From Methylotenera_A sp031417915 (lineage in GTDB: Bacteria; Pseudomonadota; Gammaproteobacteria; Burkholderiales; Methylophilaceae): 64,000 bases of DNA. The translations under genes were made by a program, and so were the position numbers. Below the pieces are notes generated by a model. The model was given only the letters and a program-made list of their open reading frames with translations. It was not told where the DNA came from and searched no databases. The first letter of the stretch is position 1, and each line of letters begins with the position of its first letter. The stretch covers positions 29,237 through 93,236 of the forward strand of contig JANOWN010000028.1 of the NCBI GenBank assembly GCA_031417915.1. Reading direction: 5' to 3'. This document shows positions 34,241-42,594 of the stretch, one piece after another.

Positions 34241-35875
34241 ATGCTACGTGTAACTGAAATAAAATTACCCTTAATCACTTCTGCCGAAACAGGTCATACA
34301 GACGCTGAAATTAGAGCGGCTTTGGTTAAAAAGTTAGCCATTAACGCCGCAGATATCGTTAGTTTTTCTATTTTTAAACGCGGCGTAGATGCACGTAAAT
34401 CGCATGCGATTTTATTTGTGTATTCGCTCGACGTGGTGGTGAATGGCGAGGCTAAATTACTGGCTAAGCTTGCTAAAGACCCGCACGTAAAGCCAACGCC
34501 TGATACTGATTACAAATTTGTAGCAAACAATCTTTCATCCGCAAAACCACGTCCTATTATTGTCGGTTTTGGCCCTGCAGGTATTTTTTCTGCTTTAATT
34601 TTGGCGCAAGCAGGCTTTAAACCGATTGTATTAGAGCGCGGAAAAGCAGTTAGAGATAGAACGAAAGATACGTGGGGCTTCTGGCGCAAAAGTACTTTAA
34701 ACCCAGAATCGAACGTGCAGTTTGGTGAAGGTGGCGCAGGCACATTTTCAGATGGTAAGTTGTGGAGCCAAATTAAAGACCCCAAACATTACGGCCGCAA
34801 AGTGTTGCAAGAGTTTGTCGCCGCAGGTGCGCCGCCCGAGATTTTATACGTAAGTCACCCGCATATTGGTACGTTTAGGCTAGTCGGCATGGTAGAAACC
34901 ATGCGTAAAACCATTGAATCACTTGGCGGTGAGATACGTTTTGAATCGCGTGTGGATGATATTGAAATTACAAATGGCCAAGTGCAAGCTGTGATGCTAG
35001 CAACTGGCGAGCGCATTGCAACCAATCACTTAGTGTTAGCGGTTGGCCACAGTGCACGCGATACGTTTGAGATGATTCACCGTAAAAATATTTACATTGA
35101 AGCCAAACCGTTCAGCATTGGTTTTCGCATTGAGCACCCGCAATCATTAATAGACAAAGCGCGCTACGGTAACAGCTATAGTGAAGATATTTTAAGCAAG
35201 CTCGGCTCAGCCGAGTACAAGCTAGTGCATCACGCCAGCAATGGCCGCAGCGTGTATAGTTTTTGCATGTGCCCAGGCGGCACGGTGGTGGCCGCGGCAT
35301 CTGAAGCAGGTCGCGTAGTAACTAACGGCATGAGTCAATACAGCCGCAACGAGCGCAACGCCAATGCAGGCATTGTGGTGGGCATTACGCCCGAGGTGGA
35401 TTACCCTGATAACCCATTAGCGGGCATGCAATTGCAGCGTGATTTAGAAGCTAAAGCCTATGTACTAGGCGGCAGCAATTATGCTGCACCTGCACAATTA
35501 ATTGGCGATTTCTTAAACAATACGCCGTCGACCAAATTTGGCGATGTAACACCAAGCTACACGCCTAGCGTGCACCTGACCAATTTAAACGAAGCCTTGC
35601 CAGAGTTTGCTATTAGTGCGATTCGCGAGGCGATACCTGAATTTGCCAAGCAAGTACGCGGTTACGATTTAGCAGATGGCTTGTTAACGGGCGTTGAAAC
35701 GCGCACCTCTGCGCCGATTCGTATAAAACGCGATGACGAAAGCTTGCAAAGCATTAACACCAAAGGTTTGTACCCTTGCGGCGAAGGCGCTGGGTACGCG
35801 GGCGGTATTTTGTCGGCGGGTGTGGACGGGATTAGAATAGCAGAAGCTGTAGCGCTGAGTATTACCAATGATTAA
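34241..35875 (+). CDS. COG2509 FAD-dependent oxidoreductase
   Basis: A 544-residue flavoprotein. Residues 1-95 form a small N-terminal domain typical of COG2509. The FAD Rossmann motif is IIVGFGPAGIFSALIL near 107. NVQFGEGGAGTFSDGKL near 158-175 and a C-terminal PCGEGAGYAGGILSAGVDG near 512-530 are family signatures. The reaction is unknown; members are annotated as uncharacterised dehydrogenases. It is followed by chaA at 32 bp, possibly in one transcript. Confidence 0.9.
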   Translation: MLRVTEIKLPLITSAETGHTDAEIRAALVKKLAINAADIVSFSIFKRGVDARKSHAILFVYSLDVVVNGEAKLLAKLAKDPHVKPTPDTDYKFVANNLSSAKPRPIIVGFGPAGIFSALILAQAGFKPIVLERGKAVRDRTKDTWGFWRKSTLNPESNVQFGEGGAGTFSDGKLWSQIKDPKHYGRKVLQEFVAAGAPPEILYVSHPHIGTFRLVGMVETMRKTIESLGGEIRFESRVDDIEITNGQVQAVMLATGERIATNHLVLAVGHSARDTFEMIHRKNIYIEAKPFSIGFRIEHPQSLIDKARYGNSYSEDILSKLGSAEYKLVHHASNGRSVYSFCMCPGGTVVAAASEAGRVVTNGMSQYSRNERNANAGIVVGITPEVDYPDNPLAGMQLQRDLEAKAYVLGGSNYAAPAQLIGDFLNNTPSTKFGDVTPSYTPSVHLTNLNEALPEFAISAIREAIPEFAKQVRGYDLADGLLTGVETRTSAPIRIKRDDESLQSINTKGLYPCGEGAGYAGGILSAGVDGIRIAEAVALSITND

Positions 35876-35907
35876 ATAGCACTTGAGATTTTGTTAGGAA
35901 TTTTGAT

Positions 35908-37014
35908 ATGAAAAAAATATTTCAAGACTTTAAAACTATTATGACTTGGCCAATCATTGCACCAGTGGCTGCTTGGTTGATTCTAGCCGGTACGCAAGTT
36001 GGTATTGTTGAAAGCCTAGGTGATGTTTATTTACTGATTATGTCCGTAGGCTTAATTGGTACCGTGCTAGCGGCAGTGCATCATGCAGAAGTAGTGGCGC
36101 ACAAATTAGGCGAGCCATTTGGTACTTTGTTACTGGCTGTTGCCATTACTATCATCGAAGTCGCATTGATTTTATCGCTAATGCTTGCTGGTGGATCTGA
36201 AACAGCCGCATTAGCGCGTGATACTGTATTTGCCGCCGTCATGATTATCGTATCTGGCATTGTGGGGCTGTGTTTGTTAATTGGTGGCGTATTACATAAA
36301 GTGCAGGTGTTTAAATTACATGGCGCTAATGCGGCACTGACCACACTCACTGCAATTATGGTACTCACACTGGTGTTGCCAAACTACACCAACACAACGG
36401 CCGGTCCAATTTATAGCACCAGTCAGCTCGCTTTTATCGCAGTGGTTTCACTTGTGCTGTATGGCACCTTTGTATTCGTGCAAATCGTTCGGCACAGAAA
36501 CTATTTTTTAGAGGCAGATGATACGGATATTGCAAAAGCCTATACACCAAGCACCAGTAAAAAAGTGGCTATTTTAAGTACAGTTTTATTGCTTGTTTGT
36601 TTAGTCGCAGTGGTGTTGCTGGCTAAATCACTAGCGCCTAGTATAGAAGCACTCGTCATCTCGATTGGCGCACCACATCAGCTGGTGGGGGTCATTATCG
36701 CGAGTATTGTATTGTTACCAGAAGGCTTGGCTGCAGTGCGCGCAGCACGTAAAAATATGTTTCAAACCAGCTTGAATTTAGCGCTTGGCTCTGCACTTGC
36801 TAGCATTGGGCTGACCATTCCAGCAGTTGCTGTTTTATCATTAATGATGGGTTGGACGCTGGTGCTTGGCATTGATATGAAATCAACCGTGTTGTTGTTG
36901 TTGGCTTTATTCGTTACGTCAATATCGCTTTCAACTGGGCGTACTAACGTGTTGCAAGGCGTCATACTATTAGTGATTTTTGCTGTGTATTTATTTACTA
37001 CGGTGATTCCATAA
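35908..37014 (+). CDS. chaA: Calcium/proton antiporter ChaA
   Basis: A 368-residue CaCA-superfamily membrane protein with about eleven helices. The two alpha-repeats carry acidic residues: GTLLLAVAITIIEVALILSLML near 75 and GVIIASIVLLPEGLAAVRAARK near 262, where EV and PEG stand at the exchange centre. The intervening GVLHKVQVFKLHGANAALTTL segment matches ChaA. It exports Ca2+ (and in enterics Na+/K+) in exchange for H+. It converges with soxZ with only about 30 bp between stops. Confidence 0.92.
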   Translation: MKKIFQDFKTIMTWPIIAPVAAWLILAGTQVGIVESLGDVYLLIMSVGLIGTVLAAVHHAEVVAHKLGEPFGTLLLAVAITIIEVALILSLMLAGGSETAALARDTVFAAVMIIVSGIVGLCLLIGGVLHKVQVFKLHGANAALTTLTAIMVLTLVLPNYTNTTAGPIYSTSQLAFIAVVSLVLYGTFVFVQIVRHRNYFLEADDTDIAKAYTPSTSKKVAILSTVLLLVCLVAVVLLAKSLAPSIEALVISIGAPHQLVGVIIASIVLLPEGLAAVRAARKNMFQTSLNLALGSALASIGLTIPAVAVLSLMMGWTLVLGIDMKSTVLLLLALFVTSISLSTGRTNVLQGVILLVIFAVYLFTTVIP

Positions 37015-37045
37015 TAGATTGAATTAAAAGTAATTAATATACTTG

Positions 37046-37378
37046 CTAGCCTTGTATTACCGCAATATCTTGCGTGGCCGTTGCGCCTACATTATCGTGC
37101 CACGTCACAGATATAGTGTCGCCAACTTTTGCACCTTTTAAATAAAATGTGAGATAAGGATTTTTAGAAATCCCTGTGCCCCACTGCATTTCTAGTACGG
37201 GCTGATTATTTAAAGTCGCGGTGACTAACTGAATAAAATGCGCGGGAATCAGTTGCCCAAAATCATCTTTTTTGCGACCTGTTTCCATCGGGTGGCTGAT
37301 AATCACCTTGACTTCCGTAACACCACCAGAGGTCGTGTCACCTTTTAGCTTCGCGCGCATTTTCATGTTGCTGTCCAT
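37046..37378 (-). CDS. soxZ: Sulfur carrier subunit SoxZ
   Basis: A 110-residue protein with the SoxZ fold: MRAKLKGDTTSGGVTEVKVIISHPMETGRKKD at the start, IPAHFIQLVTATLNNQPVLEMQWGTGISKNPYLTF in the middle, and VTWHDNVGATATQ near the end. It forms the SoxYZ heterodimer that carries sulfur intermediates in the periplasm. The start at 37378 overlaps the soxY stop by one base (TGATG). No soxA, soxX, soxB or soxCD is in the window. Confidence 0.95.
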   Translation of the reverse strand: MDSNMKMRAKLKGDTTSGGVTEVKVIISHPMETGRKKDDFGQLIPAHFIQLVTATLNNQPVLEMQWGTGISKNPYLTFYLKGAKVGDTISVTWHDNVGATATQDIAVIQG

Positions 37379-37836
37379 CACCCACAACCGTTTTCAAGCA
37401 CAACTACATTTTTCGACGCAGTAAAATATTGGTCGCCAGCTTTTACCACTATTTTTATATCCGATGTCTCAGCCATTTTGATGCGTGTGACCAATTGCGG
37501 CAGCGCGCCGTTGCTGAACATAAAATTGCCGATGAGCGCAGTTGGATTTTTCTCAACAAACACGGCAATAGCTTCGGTATTCGGGATGCGGCTGTTAATT
37601 TCAAGCTGCACAATCGCACCATTTTCAGCTTTATCTGGCGCGATAATTTCAATGTCTTTGCTTAAAATTTCGCCATTTATCTCCAAGCTCTTTTCTGCTT
37701 CCTCCAATTTAATCGCCTCAAAAGCGGCTTTATTCCATGCTGCAGCGATGGCTCTGAGAGGCAATAGCAGAGAGGCTCCCAGGGCTGCTCCTAACACGCC
37801 TAAAAAATCTCTACGTTTTAAATTGATGGGTCGCAT
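37378..37836 (-). CDS. soxY: Sulfur carrier subunit SoxY with Tat signal
   Basis: A 152-residue protein. RRDFLG at 8-13 followed by a hydrophobic stretch is a twin-arginine signal. The last residues are NGCG, keeping the C-terminal swinging-arm cysteine (C151) on which sulfur substrates are bound. The usual SoxY ending is GGCGG, so the arm is slightly altered here. It overlaps the upstream metalloprotease gene (TAATG) and the downstream soxZ. Confidence 0.94.
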   Translation of the reverse strand: MRPINLKRRDFLGVLGAALGASLLLPLRAIAAAWNKAAFEAIKLEEAEKSLEINGEILSKDIEIIAPDKAENGAIVQLEINSRIPNTEAIAVFVEKNPTALIGNFMFSNGALPQLVTRIKMAETSDIKIVVKAGDQYFTASKNVVVLENGCG

Positions 37837-39335
37837 TAACTTAATTTTTCTTCCATTAGTTTTTCGTTTTCTTGCAGGCGACGCAGTTCTTTCAAGCGCG
37901 TCTCCACAATCGATTGTTGATAAAAATTACCATCTTTTGCTTTGGCTGCAAATTCCATCTGCTCGATAGCTCTTTTTAAATTATATTGCCGATAATAGGC
38001 TTCGCCTTGCGCTTGGAAACGCAATAAATTTTTGTTTTTTGCCGTATAAGCTTTCGCCAAAAGCGTGTAAAAATAAGCATCGTTAGGGTACAGCGCTTGT
38101 TTATCTTGCACCAATTTGATGGCTTTATCAGGCTGATTGATCGCCAAAAAATGCTCAGAGTAGCCGTATATCAACGAACGATGATTTGGAAACATCGCCA
38201 AACTTTTAGCGTATTGGCTGGCAGCGGCTTGCGGATTATTGCGCGCCACTTCTAGACGCGCAGTTAAATTCTCTATAAACGCATTTTTGGGCGCATTAGT
38301 TTTTAGCCATTTCACTTGATTTTGCGCGCCCACTAAATCGTTCTTACGCAACATCGCCAACGCCAAGCCATAGTGCTCGGCGGTTTCGTCAGCAAAACGT
38401 CTTTCTTTTAGATTATCTTGAAATTGATCTATCGCATCTTGCGCCAAGCCATTGCCCGCGCGCAATTTGGCTTTAACTAAATTAAATTCTAGACTATCGG
38501 CCACTTGCTTATAGGGCATAGTTTCGACGCGATTTGATACATCGGCAATGCGCTCAGCATTGAGCGGGTGCGTGCGCAAAAAACTAGGCGCAGCGCCATC
38601 GCTAAAGCGCGTTCCGCGTTGTAATGTAGTAAAAAATGCGGGCATGGCACGCACATCAAAGCCCGCGTTATCTAAAATACTTAAACCTACGCGATCAGCT
38701 TCGCGCTCGTGCTCGCGCGTGTAATCTAGCTGGCGCTGCACGCCTGCAGCCGATGCTGCGGTGAGTGCGCCAGTGGCCAGCTCTGGGTTAGCACGCGCCA
38801 CCAGTAAGGCCAATGCGATGCTGCCAATATTTTTAAACATATCGGTTTTTTGCTTTGCTAACATTCTTGCCAAATGGCGCTGCGTCACGTGACCAATTTC
38901 ATGCCCAAGCACACTTGCGAGTTCTGATTCGCTATTGTTTGCCAATATCAGCCCTGTGTGCACGCCAATCACGCCGCCTGGCATAGCAAAAGCATTAATT
39001 GAATTATCGCGCACCACAAAAAAAGTAAATTTTTGCTGCTTATCTGGGCTGGCAGCCGCGAGTTTATTGCCTAGCGCTTGCAAGTAGTCGTTCACTTCAA
39101 CATCTTGCAACACTTCGTCGCTCACCGCCACTTCGCGCATAATTTGGTCACCAATATATTGCTCATCTTGCGGCGTTAGCACAGTTTGCGAAATATCGCC
39201 CAAATCGGGCAGACTAGTGTCTAAATTGGTCGGACTTTCGTAAGGCTTGCCAGTGAATGATGGCTTTGTCGCGTTTTCAGCAAATGCTAAGTTTGCGCTC
39301 AATAAACTGACGAATATGATAGTCTTTAATTTCAT
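37836..39335 (-). CDS. M48 metalloprotease with TPR domain (BepA-like)
   Basis: A 499-residue periplasmic protein. The start MKLKTIIFVSLLSANLAFAEN gives a proper signal peptide, chosen over an upstream in-frame codon at 39398. The zinc site HEIGH is at 145-149, followed by an E in the READRVG segment near 215. The C-terminal ~200 residues are TPR repeats. BepA degrades stalled or misfolded outer-membrane proteins such as LptD. It is the first gene of a tightly overlapping operon with soxY and soxZ, an unusual combination. Confidence 0.92.
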   Translation of the reverse strand: MKLKTIIFVSLLSANLAFAENATKPSFTGKPYESPTNLDTSLPDLGDISQTVLTPQDEQYIGDQIMREVAVSDEVLQDVEVNDYLQALGNKLAAASPDKQQKFTFFVVRDNSINAFAMPGGVIGVHTGLILANNSESELASVLGHEIGHVTQRHLARMLAKQKTDMFKNIGSIALALLVARANPELATGALTAASAAGVQRQLDYTREHEREADRVGLSILDNAGFDVRAMPAFFTTLQRGTRFSDGAAPSFLRTHPLNAERIADVSNRVETMPYKQVADSLEFNLVKAKLRAGNGLAQDAIDQFQDNLKERRFADETAEHYGLALAMLRKNDLVGAQNQVKWLKTNAPKNAFIENLTARLEVARNNPQAAASQYAKSLAMFPNHRSLIYGYSEHFLAINQPDKAIKLVQDKQALYPNDAYFYTLLAKAYTAKNKNLLRFQAQGEAYYRQYNLKRAIEQMEFAAKAKDGNFYQQSIVETRLKELRRLQENEKLMEEKLS

Positions 39336-39397
39336 TATTGTTATGATAATGCCTTTAGGCGGCAAGTTCACGCCGAATGATAAATAGAAAGTAAGCA

Positions 39398-39880
39398 ATG
39401 AGCAAACTCACGCACTTTGATAATAGCGGCCAAGCGTATATGGTAGATGTAGGCGACAAGCTACAGACCAAGCGCAGAGCGGTTGCCAGCGGCATTATTT
39501 CCATGTTGCCAAGTACTTTAAAACTCATTTTGCAAGGTGATGCTAAGAAAGGTGATGTGCTTGGCATCGCGCGTATTGCGGCGATTCAAGCCAGTAAAAA
39601 AACGTCTGATTTAATTCCACTGTGTCATCCCATTGCGTTGACTCATGTTTCCATAACGTTTGAAGTGGATGAAAAGACGACAACCATCACCTGCACGGCC
39701 ACCTGCGAAACCACAGGCCAAACCGGGGTTGAGATGGAAGCGCTGACCGCCGTGAATATTGGCTTACTGACGATTTATGATATGTGCAAGGCGGCTGATA
39801 GAGGCATGATAATGAGCGAAATTAAATTGCTAGAAAAAACTGGTGGAAAGTCTGGCGATTGGGTCGCTGTACAAAAATAA
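39398..39880 (+). CDS. moaC: Cyclic pyranopterin monophosphate synthase MoaC
   Basis: A 160-residue enzyme of molybdenum cofactor synthesis. All family motifs are present: KLTHFDNSGQAYMVDVGDK at the start, LIPLCHPIALTHV near 72-84 with the active-site histidine, GQTGVEMEALTAVNIGLLTIYDMCKAADR near 106-134, and the closing KTGGKSGDW. It is divergent from the metalloprotease. No other moa gene lies in the window. A hairpin directly follows. Confidence 0.97.
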   Translation: MSKLTHFDNSGQAYMVDVGDKLQTKRRAVASGIISMLPSTLKLILQGDAKKGDVLGIARIAAIQASKKTSDLIPLCHPIALTHVSITFEVDEKTTTITCTATCETTGQTGVEMEALTAVNIGLLTIYDMCKAADRGMIMSEIKLLEKTGGKSGDWVAVQK

Positions 39881-39928
39881 AACCACTCGTCGCTGATTGT
39901 TACTATCAGTTAAATTAACGAGTGGTTT
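39880..39928 (+). terminator. Long hairpin after moaC
   Basis: AAACCACTCGT (39880-39890) pairs perfectly with ACGAGTGGTTT (39918-39928), an 11-bp stem that begins at the last base of the moaC stop codon. The loop holds a second small stem (CTGAT/ATCAG). No long T-tract follows. It separates moaC from the convergent small-protein gene. Confidence 0.6.
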
Positions 39929-39992
39929 GTACTAAAAAATCATACTATCAAACTAATAGGCAACTGCTTATTAGCGCATAATACTTACGCAA

Positions 39993-40289
39993 TTAATCGT
40001 CAGTACTAGGTGTAGTACGATCGCGGTTACGACCACTCGTGGGATCATCACAACCGCGACATTGGTGCACGCCGCCATCTTCGCCTCTCACACGAGGGGC
40101 GTCGCCTGTACGATCATTACGGCCTCCGCCGCCAACCCTTACGCGATCACGGCCACTTACATGACCATCGGCATGGTCTGCACCACGCACATGACCAACA
40201 GGATCATCCGCGCCTTGTCTTGCCATTGCCGGTGTGGAAACAATCGCTACACCAAAAGCCAACATTAAAGCTAAAAGTAATTTATTCAT
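39993..40289 (-). CDS. Small secreted protein rich in Gly, Arg, Asp and His
   Basis: A 98-residue protein I do not recognise. Residues 1-23 form a clear signal peptide ending in AMA. The mature 75 residues are low complexity: repeated GHVRGADHADGHVSGRDRVR-like units, a GGGG patch, a CRGC pair near 78-81 and an acidic end. The His/Asp content and CxxC could suggest metal binding (speculative). AGAGGGG lies 6 bases before the ATG, a strong ribosome binding site. The promoter has near-consensus boxes and two matching palindromes, so the gene is probably tightly repressed until needed. An open frame on the opposite strand lacks these signals. Confidence 0.65.
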   Translation of the reverse strand: MNKLLLALMLAFGVAIVSTPAMARQGADDPVGHVRGADHADGHVSGRDRVRVGGGGRNDRTGDAPRVRGEDGGVHQCRGCDDPTSGRNRDRTTPSTDD

Positions 40290-40327
40290 TTTAAACCCCT
40301 CTACAATTAAGTTAAATTACATAAAAT

Positions 40328-40382
40328 GGGATATTATCCCTTTTTATGTGTGTATATTAAATGGGAATATATCCCGTGTCAA
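40328..40382 (-). promoter_or_regulatory. Twin-operator promoter of the small secreted protein
   Basis: On the minus strand, TTGACA (40382-40377) and TAATAT (40359-40354) are spaced by exactly 17 bp. A palindrome, GGGAATATATCCC on the plus strand (40363-40375), fills the spacer. A second, GGGATATTATCCC (40328-40340), lies at about +7 to +19 of the predicted transcript. The centres are 35 bp apart. The layout is that of a strong promoter blocked by a dimeric repressor binding at two sites. The repressor is not identifiable here. Confidence 0.7.
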
Positions 40383-40441
40383 GTATTTATTTAAAATAAT
40401 TTATGTTATGATTTATCTCAAGTAAATTTAGAAAGATTTTT

Positions 40442-41224
40442 ATGCGCTATGTAAGTGTTCTTGGTTTTCTTGGTTTAATCTGCCAAACAAGCAATGCGGC
40501 CGAGCTGGCGCAGTCAAACATCCCCGCTGACGGCCGCCTCTCCATGTCAATCGGCGCTGATTATTCTTCTGGTGATTATGGCGCAAGCGAAGATACTGAC
40601 GTATGGGCGATCCCCATGAGCCTAAAATACAGAACTGGCGCTTGGCGTTTGGGGGCTTCTACCTCTTGGTTACGCGTCACAAGCCCCAACAACGTAGATG
40701 CAGACGGTAACTTTATTGGCAACGGTGGCAAAAAAAATACAAAGACTGGCATGGGCGATCTCCATTTATCGGCCGCTTACACCCTGCTAGATGACCGTGA
40801 TTACCTTGTCGGGCTTGATATCATCGGCAAAGTGAAAATACCTACTGCGGACGAAAATAAATTTTTAGGCACAGGCAAAACCGACTACGGATTAAACCTT
40901 GAAGTTTTTAAAACCATCCATTATTGGACGCCGTATTGGAACGTGGGTTACAAATGGAAAGGCGACCCAAGTGGCATTAATTACAAAAATGTATGGTCCA
41001 CTTCGCTTGGCATTGACTTTCAAGTGAATCGCGACTTGATTGTAGGCGCAGGTTACGATTGGCAGCAAAAAGTCACACAATTTTCACAAAATGCGCAAGA
41101 GGCTTCTGTCTATGCCAACTATCACATTAACAACACTAATAAACTTAATTTTTACTTGCTCACTGGTTATAGCGATGCCAGCCCAGATTGGGGCTCTGGT
41201 TTAGTGTTAGTGCATTATTTCTAA
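40442..41224 (+). CDS. Outer-membrane beta-barrel protein, transporter-like
   Basis: A 260-residue protein with a signal peptide (VSVLGFLGLICQTSNAA). Alternating hydrophobic strands run to the terminal F (LVLVHYF), the hallmark of an outer-membrane barrel. Segments such as GMGDLHLSAAYTLL, LVGLDIIGKVKIPTAD and GTGKTDYGLNLEVFKT resemble the MetA-pathway (phenol degradation) putative porin family. About ten to twelve strands fit the length. It shares the upstream region with the divergent small secreted protein, and is followed closely by a small lipoprotein gene, possibly in one transcript. Confidence 0.75.
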   Translation: MRYVSVLGFLGLICQTSNAAELAQSNIPADGRLSMSIGADYSSGDYGASEDTDVWAIPMSLKYRTGAWRLGASTSWLRVTSPNNVDADGNFIGNGGKKNTKTGMGDLHLSAAYTLLDDRDYLVGLDIIGKVKIPTADENKFLGTGKTDYGLNLEVFKTIHYWTPYWNVGYKWKGDPSGINYKNVWSTSLGIDFQVNRDLIVGAGYDWQQKVTQFSQNAQEASVYANYHINNTNKLNFYLLTGYSDASPDWGSGLVLVHYF

Positions 41225-41241
41225 TTCACTTTTAGGAAAAT

Positions 41242-41451
41242 ATGATGATTAAATGTTTACTAATTTGCGCTTTGTGCGCCGCAACATTAACTGCCTGCGA
41301 GCAGCAAAAACAAGCTTCTGCCGAAGTTGGCGCAATACCTAAAACGATTATAGATAAAGCCACCGATGATATTAACGCTGCTGAGGCGCTAGCCGCGGAG
41401 CAAGCAAAAACACTAGAAAGTATAGAAACGCCAGCTGAGGCAGAAAAATAA
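41242..41451 (+). CDS. Small lipoprotein
   Basis: A 69-residue protein with a lipobox (LTAC) at the end of a short signal peptide (MIKCLLICALCAATLTAC); the lipidated cysteine would be C19. The mature 50 residues are alanine- and glutamate-rich and probably helical (DDINAAEALAAEQAKTLESI). Similar in size to Lpp-like or entericidin-like lipoproteins, but not assignable. TTTAGGAAAAT gives a reasonable ribosome binding site. It lies 17 bp after the barrel gene. Confidence 0.65.
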   Translation: MMIKCLLICALCAATLTACEQQKQASAEVGAIPKTIIDKATDDINAAEALAAEQAKTLESIETPAEAEK

Positions 41452-41492
41452 ATTAATTTAACTATTTATAACAAAAAAACTATCAATAATTG

Positions 41493-41531
41493 ATGGCCTG
41501 CAAGCCAATATCCATGCGGCTCTCAGGGCAT
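41493..41531 (+). repeat. Palindromic element, intergenic copy 3 (terminator-like)
   Basis: ATGgCCTG and CAGGGCAT arms, then AGCC/GGCT, around the conserved core. A run of six T follows at 41533-41538, so this copy may also terminate transcription on the plus strand. It lies between the convergent ends of the lipoprotein gene and thiO. It shares 23 identical bases with the gcvH copy. Confidence 0.8.
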
Positions 41532-41540
41532 GTTTTTTAG

Positions 41541-42590
41541 TTATTTAGCAGAGTAAGGCAATGCATTTATCTGCGGTTTTTCACCTAACACTAGCGCCGC
41601 AACTAAAGCTGCACTAGCGGGCGCCATGGTTAAGCCGTACCTAAAATGTCCCGTATTTAAATATAAATTTTCGATGCCTGGATGCGCTGAAATAGTTGGT
41701 AAATTATCTGGCGTTCCAGGCCGCAGGCCGCTCCAGTGCTGGATGACAGGTGTATGCTTTAAGCTTGGCATAATCGCTTCCGCCTTAGCTTGCAACTCTA
41801 TCTTCACTTCCTCAGTCGTGCGCGGATCAAAACCCACATCTTCTAACGTGCTGCCTGCCAGCAGGTGACCATCGCGCCGCGGCACAAGGTAAAAGCCATT
41901 ACTATAAACAATATGCTCTAAGCTGTTTTGCGGGATTTGATACAGCAAAATCTGCCCGCGCATAGGCTTGATGTTAAGGTTTGCAGCAGTTTCTTTAAGC
42001 AACTCGAAACTCCAAGCGCCAGAAGTCAAGACAAAAGCATCTGCCCTAAGATCCCCTCCAGTATTGGTTCTCCAGCCATTTATTTTATTAATATTTGCAA
42101 GCGGTTCAAGTTGCGTATGCTCTAATAATGTTACGCCTTGTTGAATTAATGTCTGTCTAAGTGCTTGCAGCAAATGCGGTGGTCGAGCCTGTCCAATTGT
42201 AGGTAAAAACAAACCATTGCTGTTTTTAATCACTGGCAATTGATAGTTTTTGCACCAATTTATCGCGGCTTTTTCGTCAAAAGTTGGCAAAATTTGCATG
42301 CCACTTTGTGTGTATTCTGGGTCAATTCCCGTTTCATCTAACAAGCGTTGACACAGGGCAGGGTAAAGCTTTGCACCTGCCATGGCGAGCTGATTGACTG
42401 CATCTTTGTATAGCCATGGCAGTAGCGGAAACAAAATGCCAGCGCCCGCCCATGAAGATTCGCCCGAGGTTTGCGCGGCAACCACATTGCGCTCTACCAA
42501 CGTGACGCTACAACCGCGCTCAACCAATTCCAATGCGGTTAAACAGCCCATAATGCCACCGCCAACTACAATGATTTTTTGCGTAGCCAA
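41541..42590 (-). CDS. thiO: Glycine oxidase ThiO
   Basis: A 349-residue FAD-dependent amine oxidase of the DAO family. The FAD motif is IIVVGGGIMGCLTALEL (residues 5-21). SSWAGAGILFP near 45-55, MRGQILLYQIP near 225, and HWSGLRPGTPDNLP near 290-303 are typical of ThiO. It oxidises glycine to the imine used in thiazole synthesis of thiamine. It starts 4 bp after the Kef-type gene on the same strand. No other thi gene or TPP riboswitch is visible in the window. Confidence 0.9.
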   Translation of the reverse strand: MATQKIIVVGGGIMGCLTALELVERGCSVTLVERNVVAAQTSGESSWAGAGILFPLLPWLYKDAVNQLAMAGAKLYPALCQRLLDETGIDPEYTQSGMQILPTFDEKAAINWCKNYQLPVIKNSNGLFLPTIGQARPPHLLQALRQTLIQQGVTLLEHTQLEPLANINKINGWRTNTGGDLRADAFVLTSGAWSFELLKETAANLNIKPMRGQILLYQIPQNSLEHIVYSNGFYLVPRRDGHLLAGSTLEDVGFDPRTTEEVKIELQAKAEAIMPSLKHTPVIQHWSGLRPGTPDNLPTISAHPGIENLYLNTGHFRYGLTMAPASAALVAALVLGEKPQINALPYSAK

Positions 42591-42594
42591 AACC

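Noticed and set aside
40062..40268. Plus-strand open frame opposite the small secreted protein
   Set aside because: No ribosome binding site or signal peptide, while the minus strand has promoter, strong ribosome site and signal sequence.
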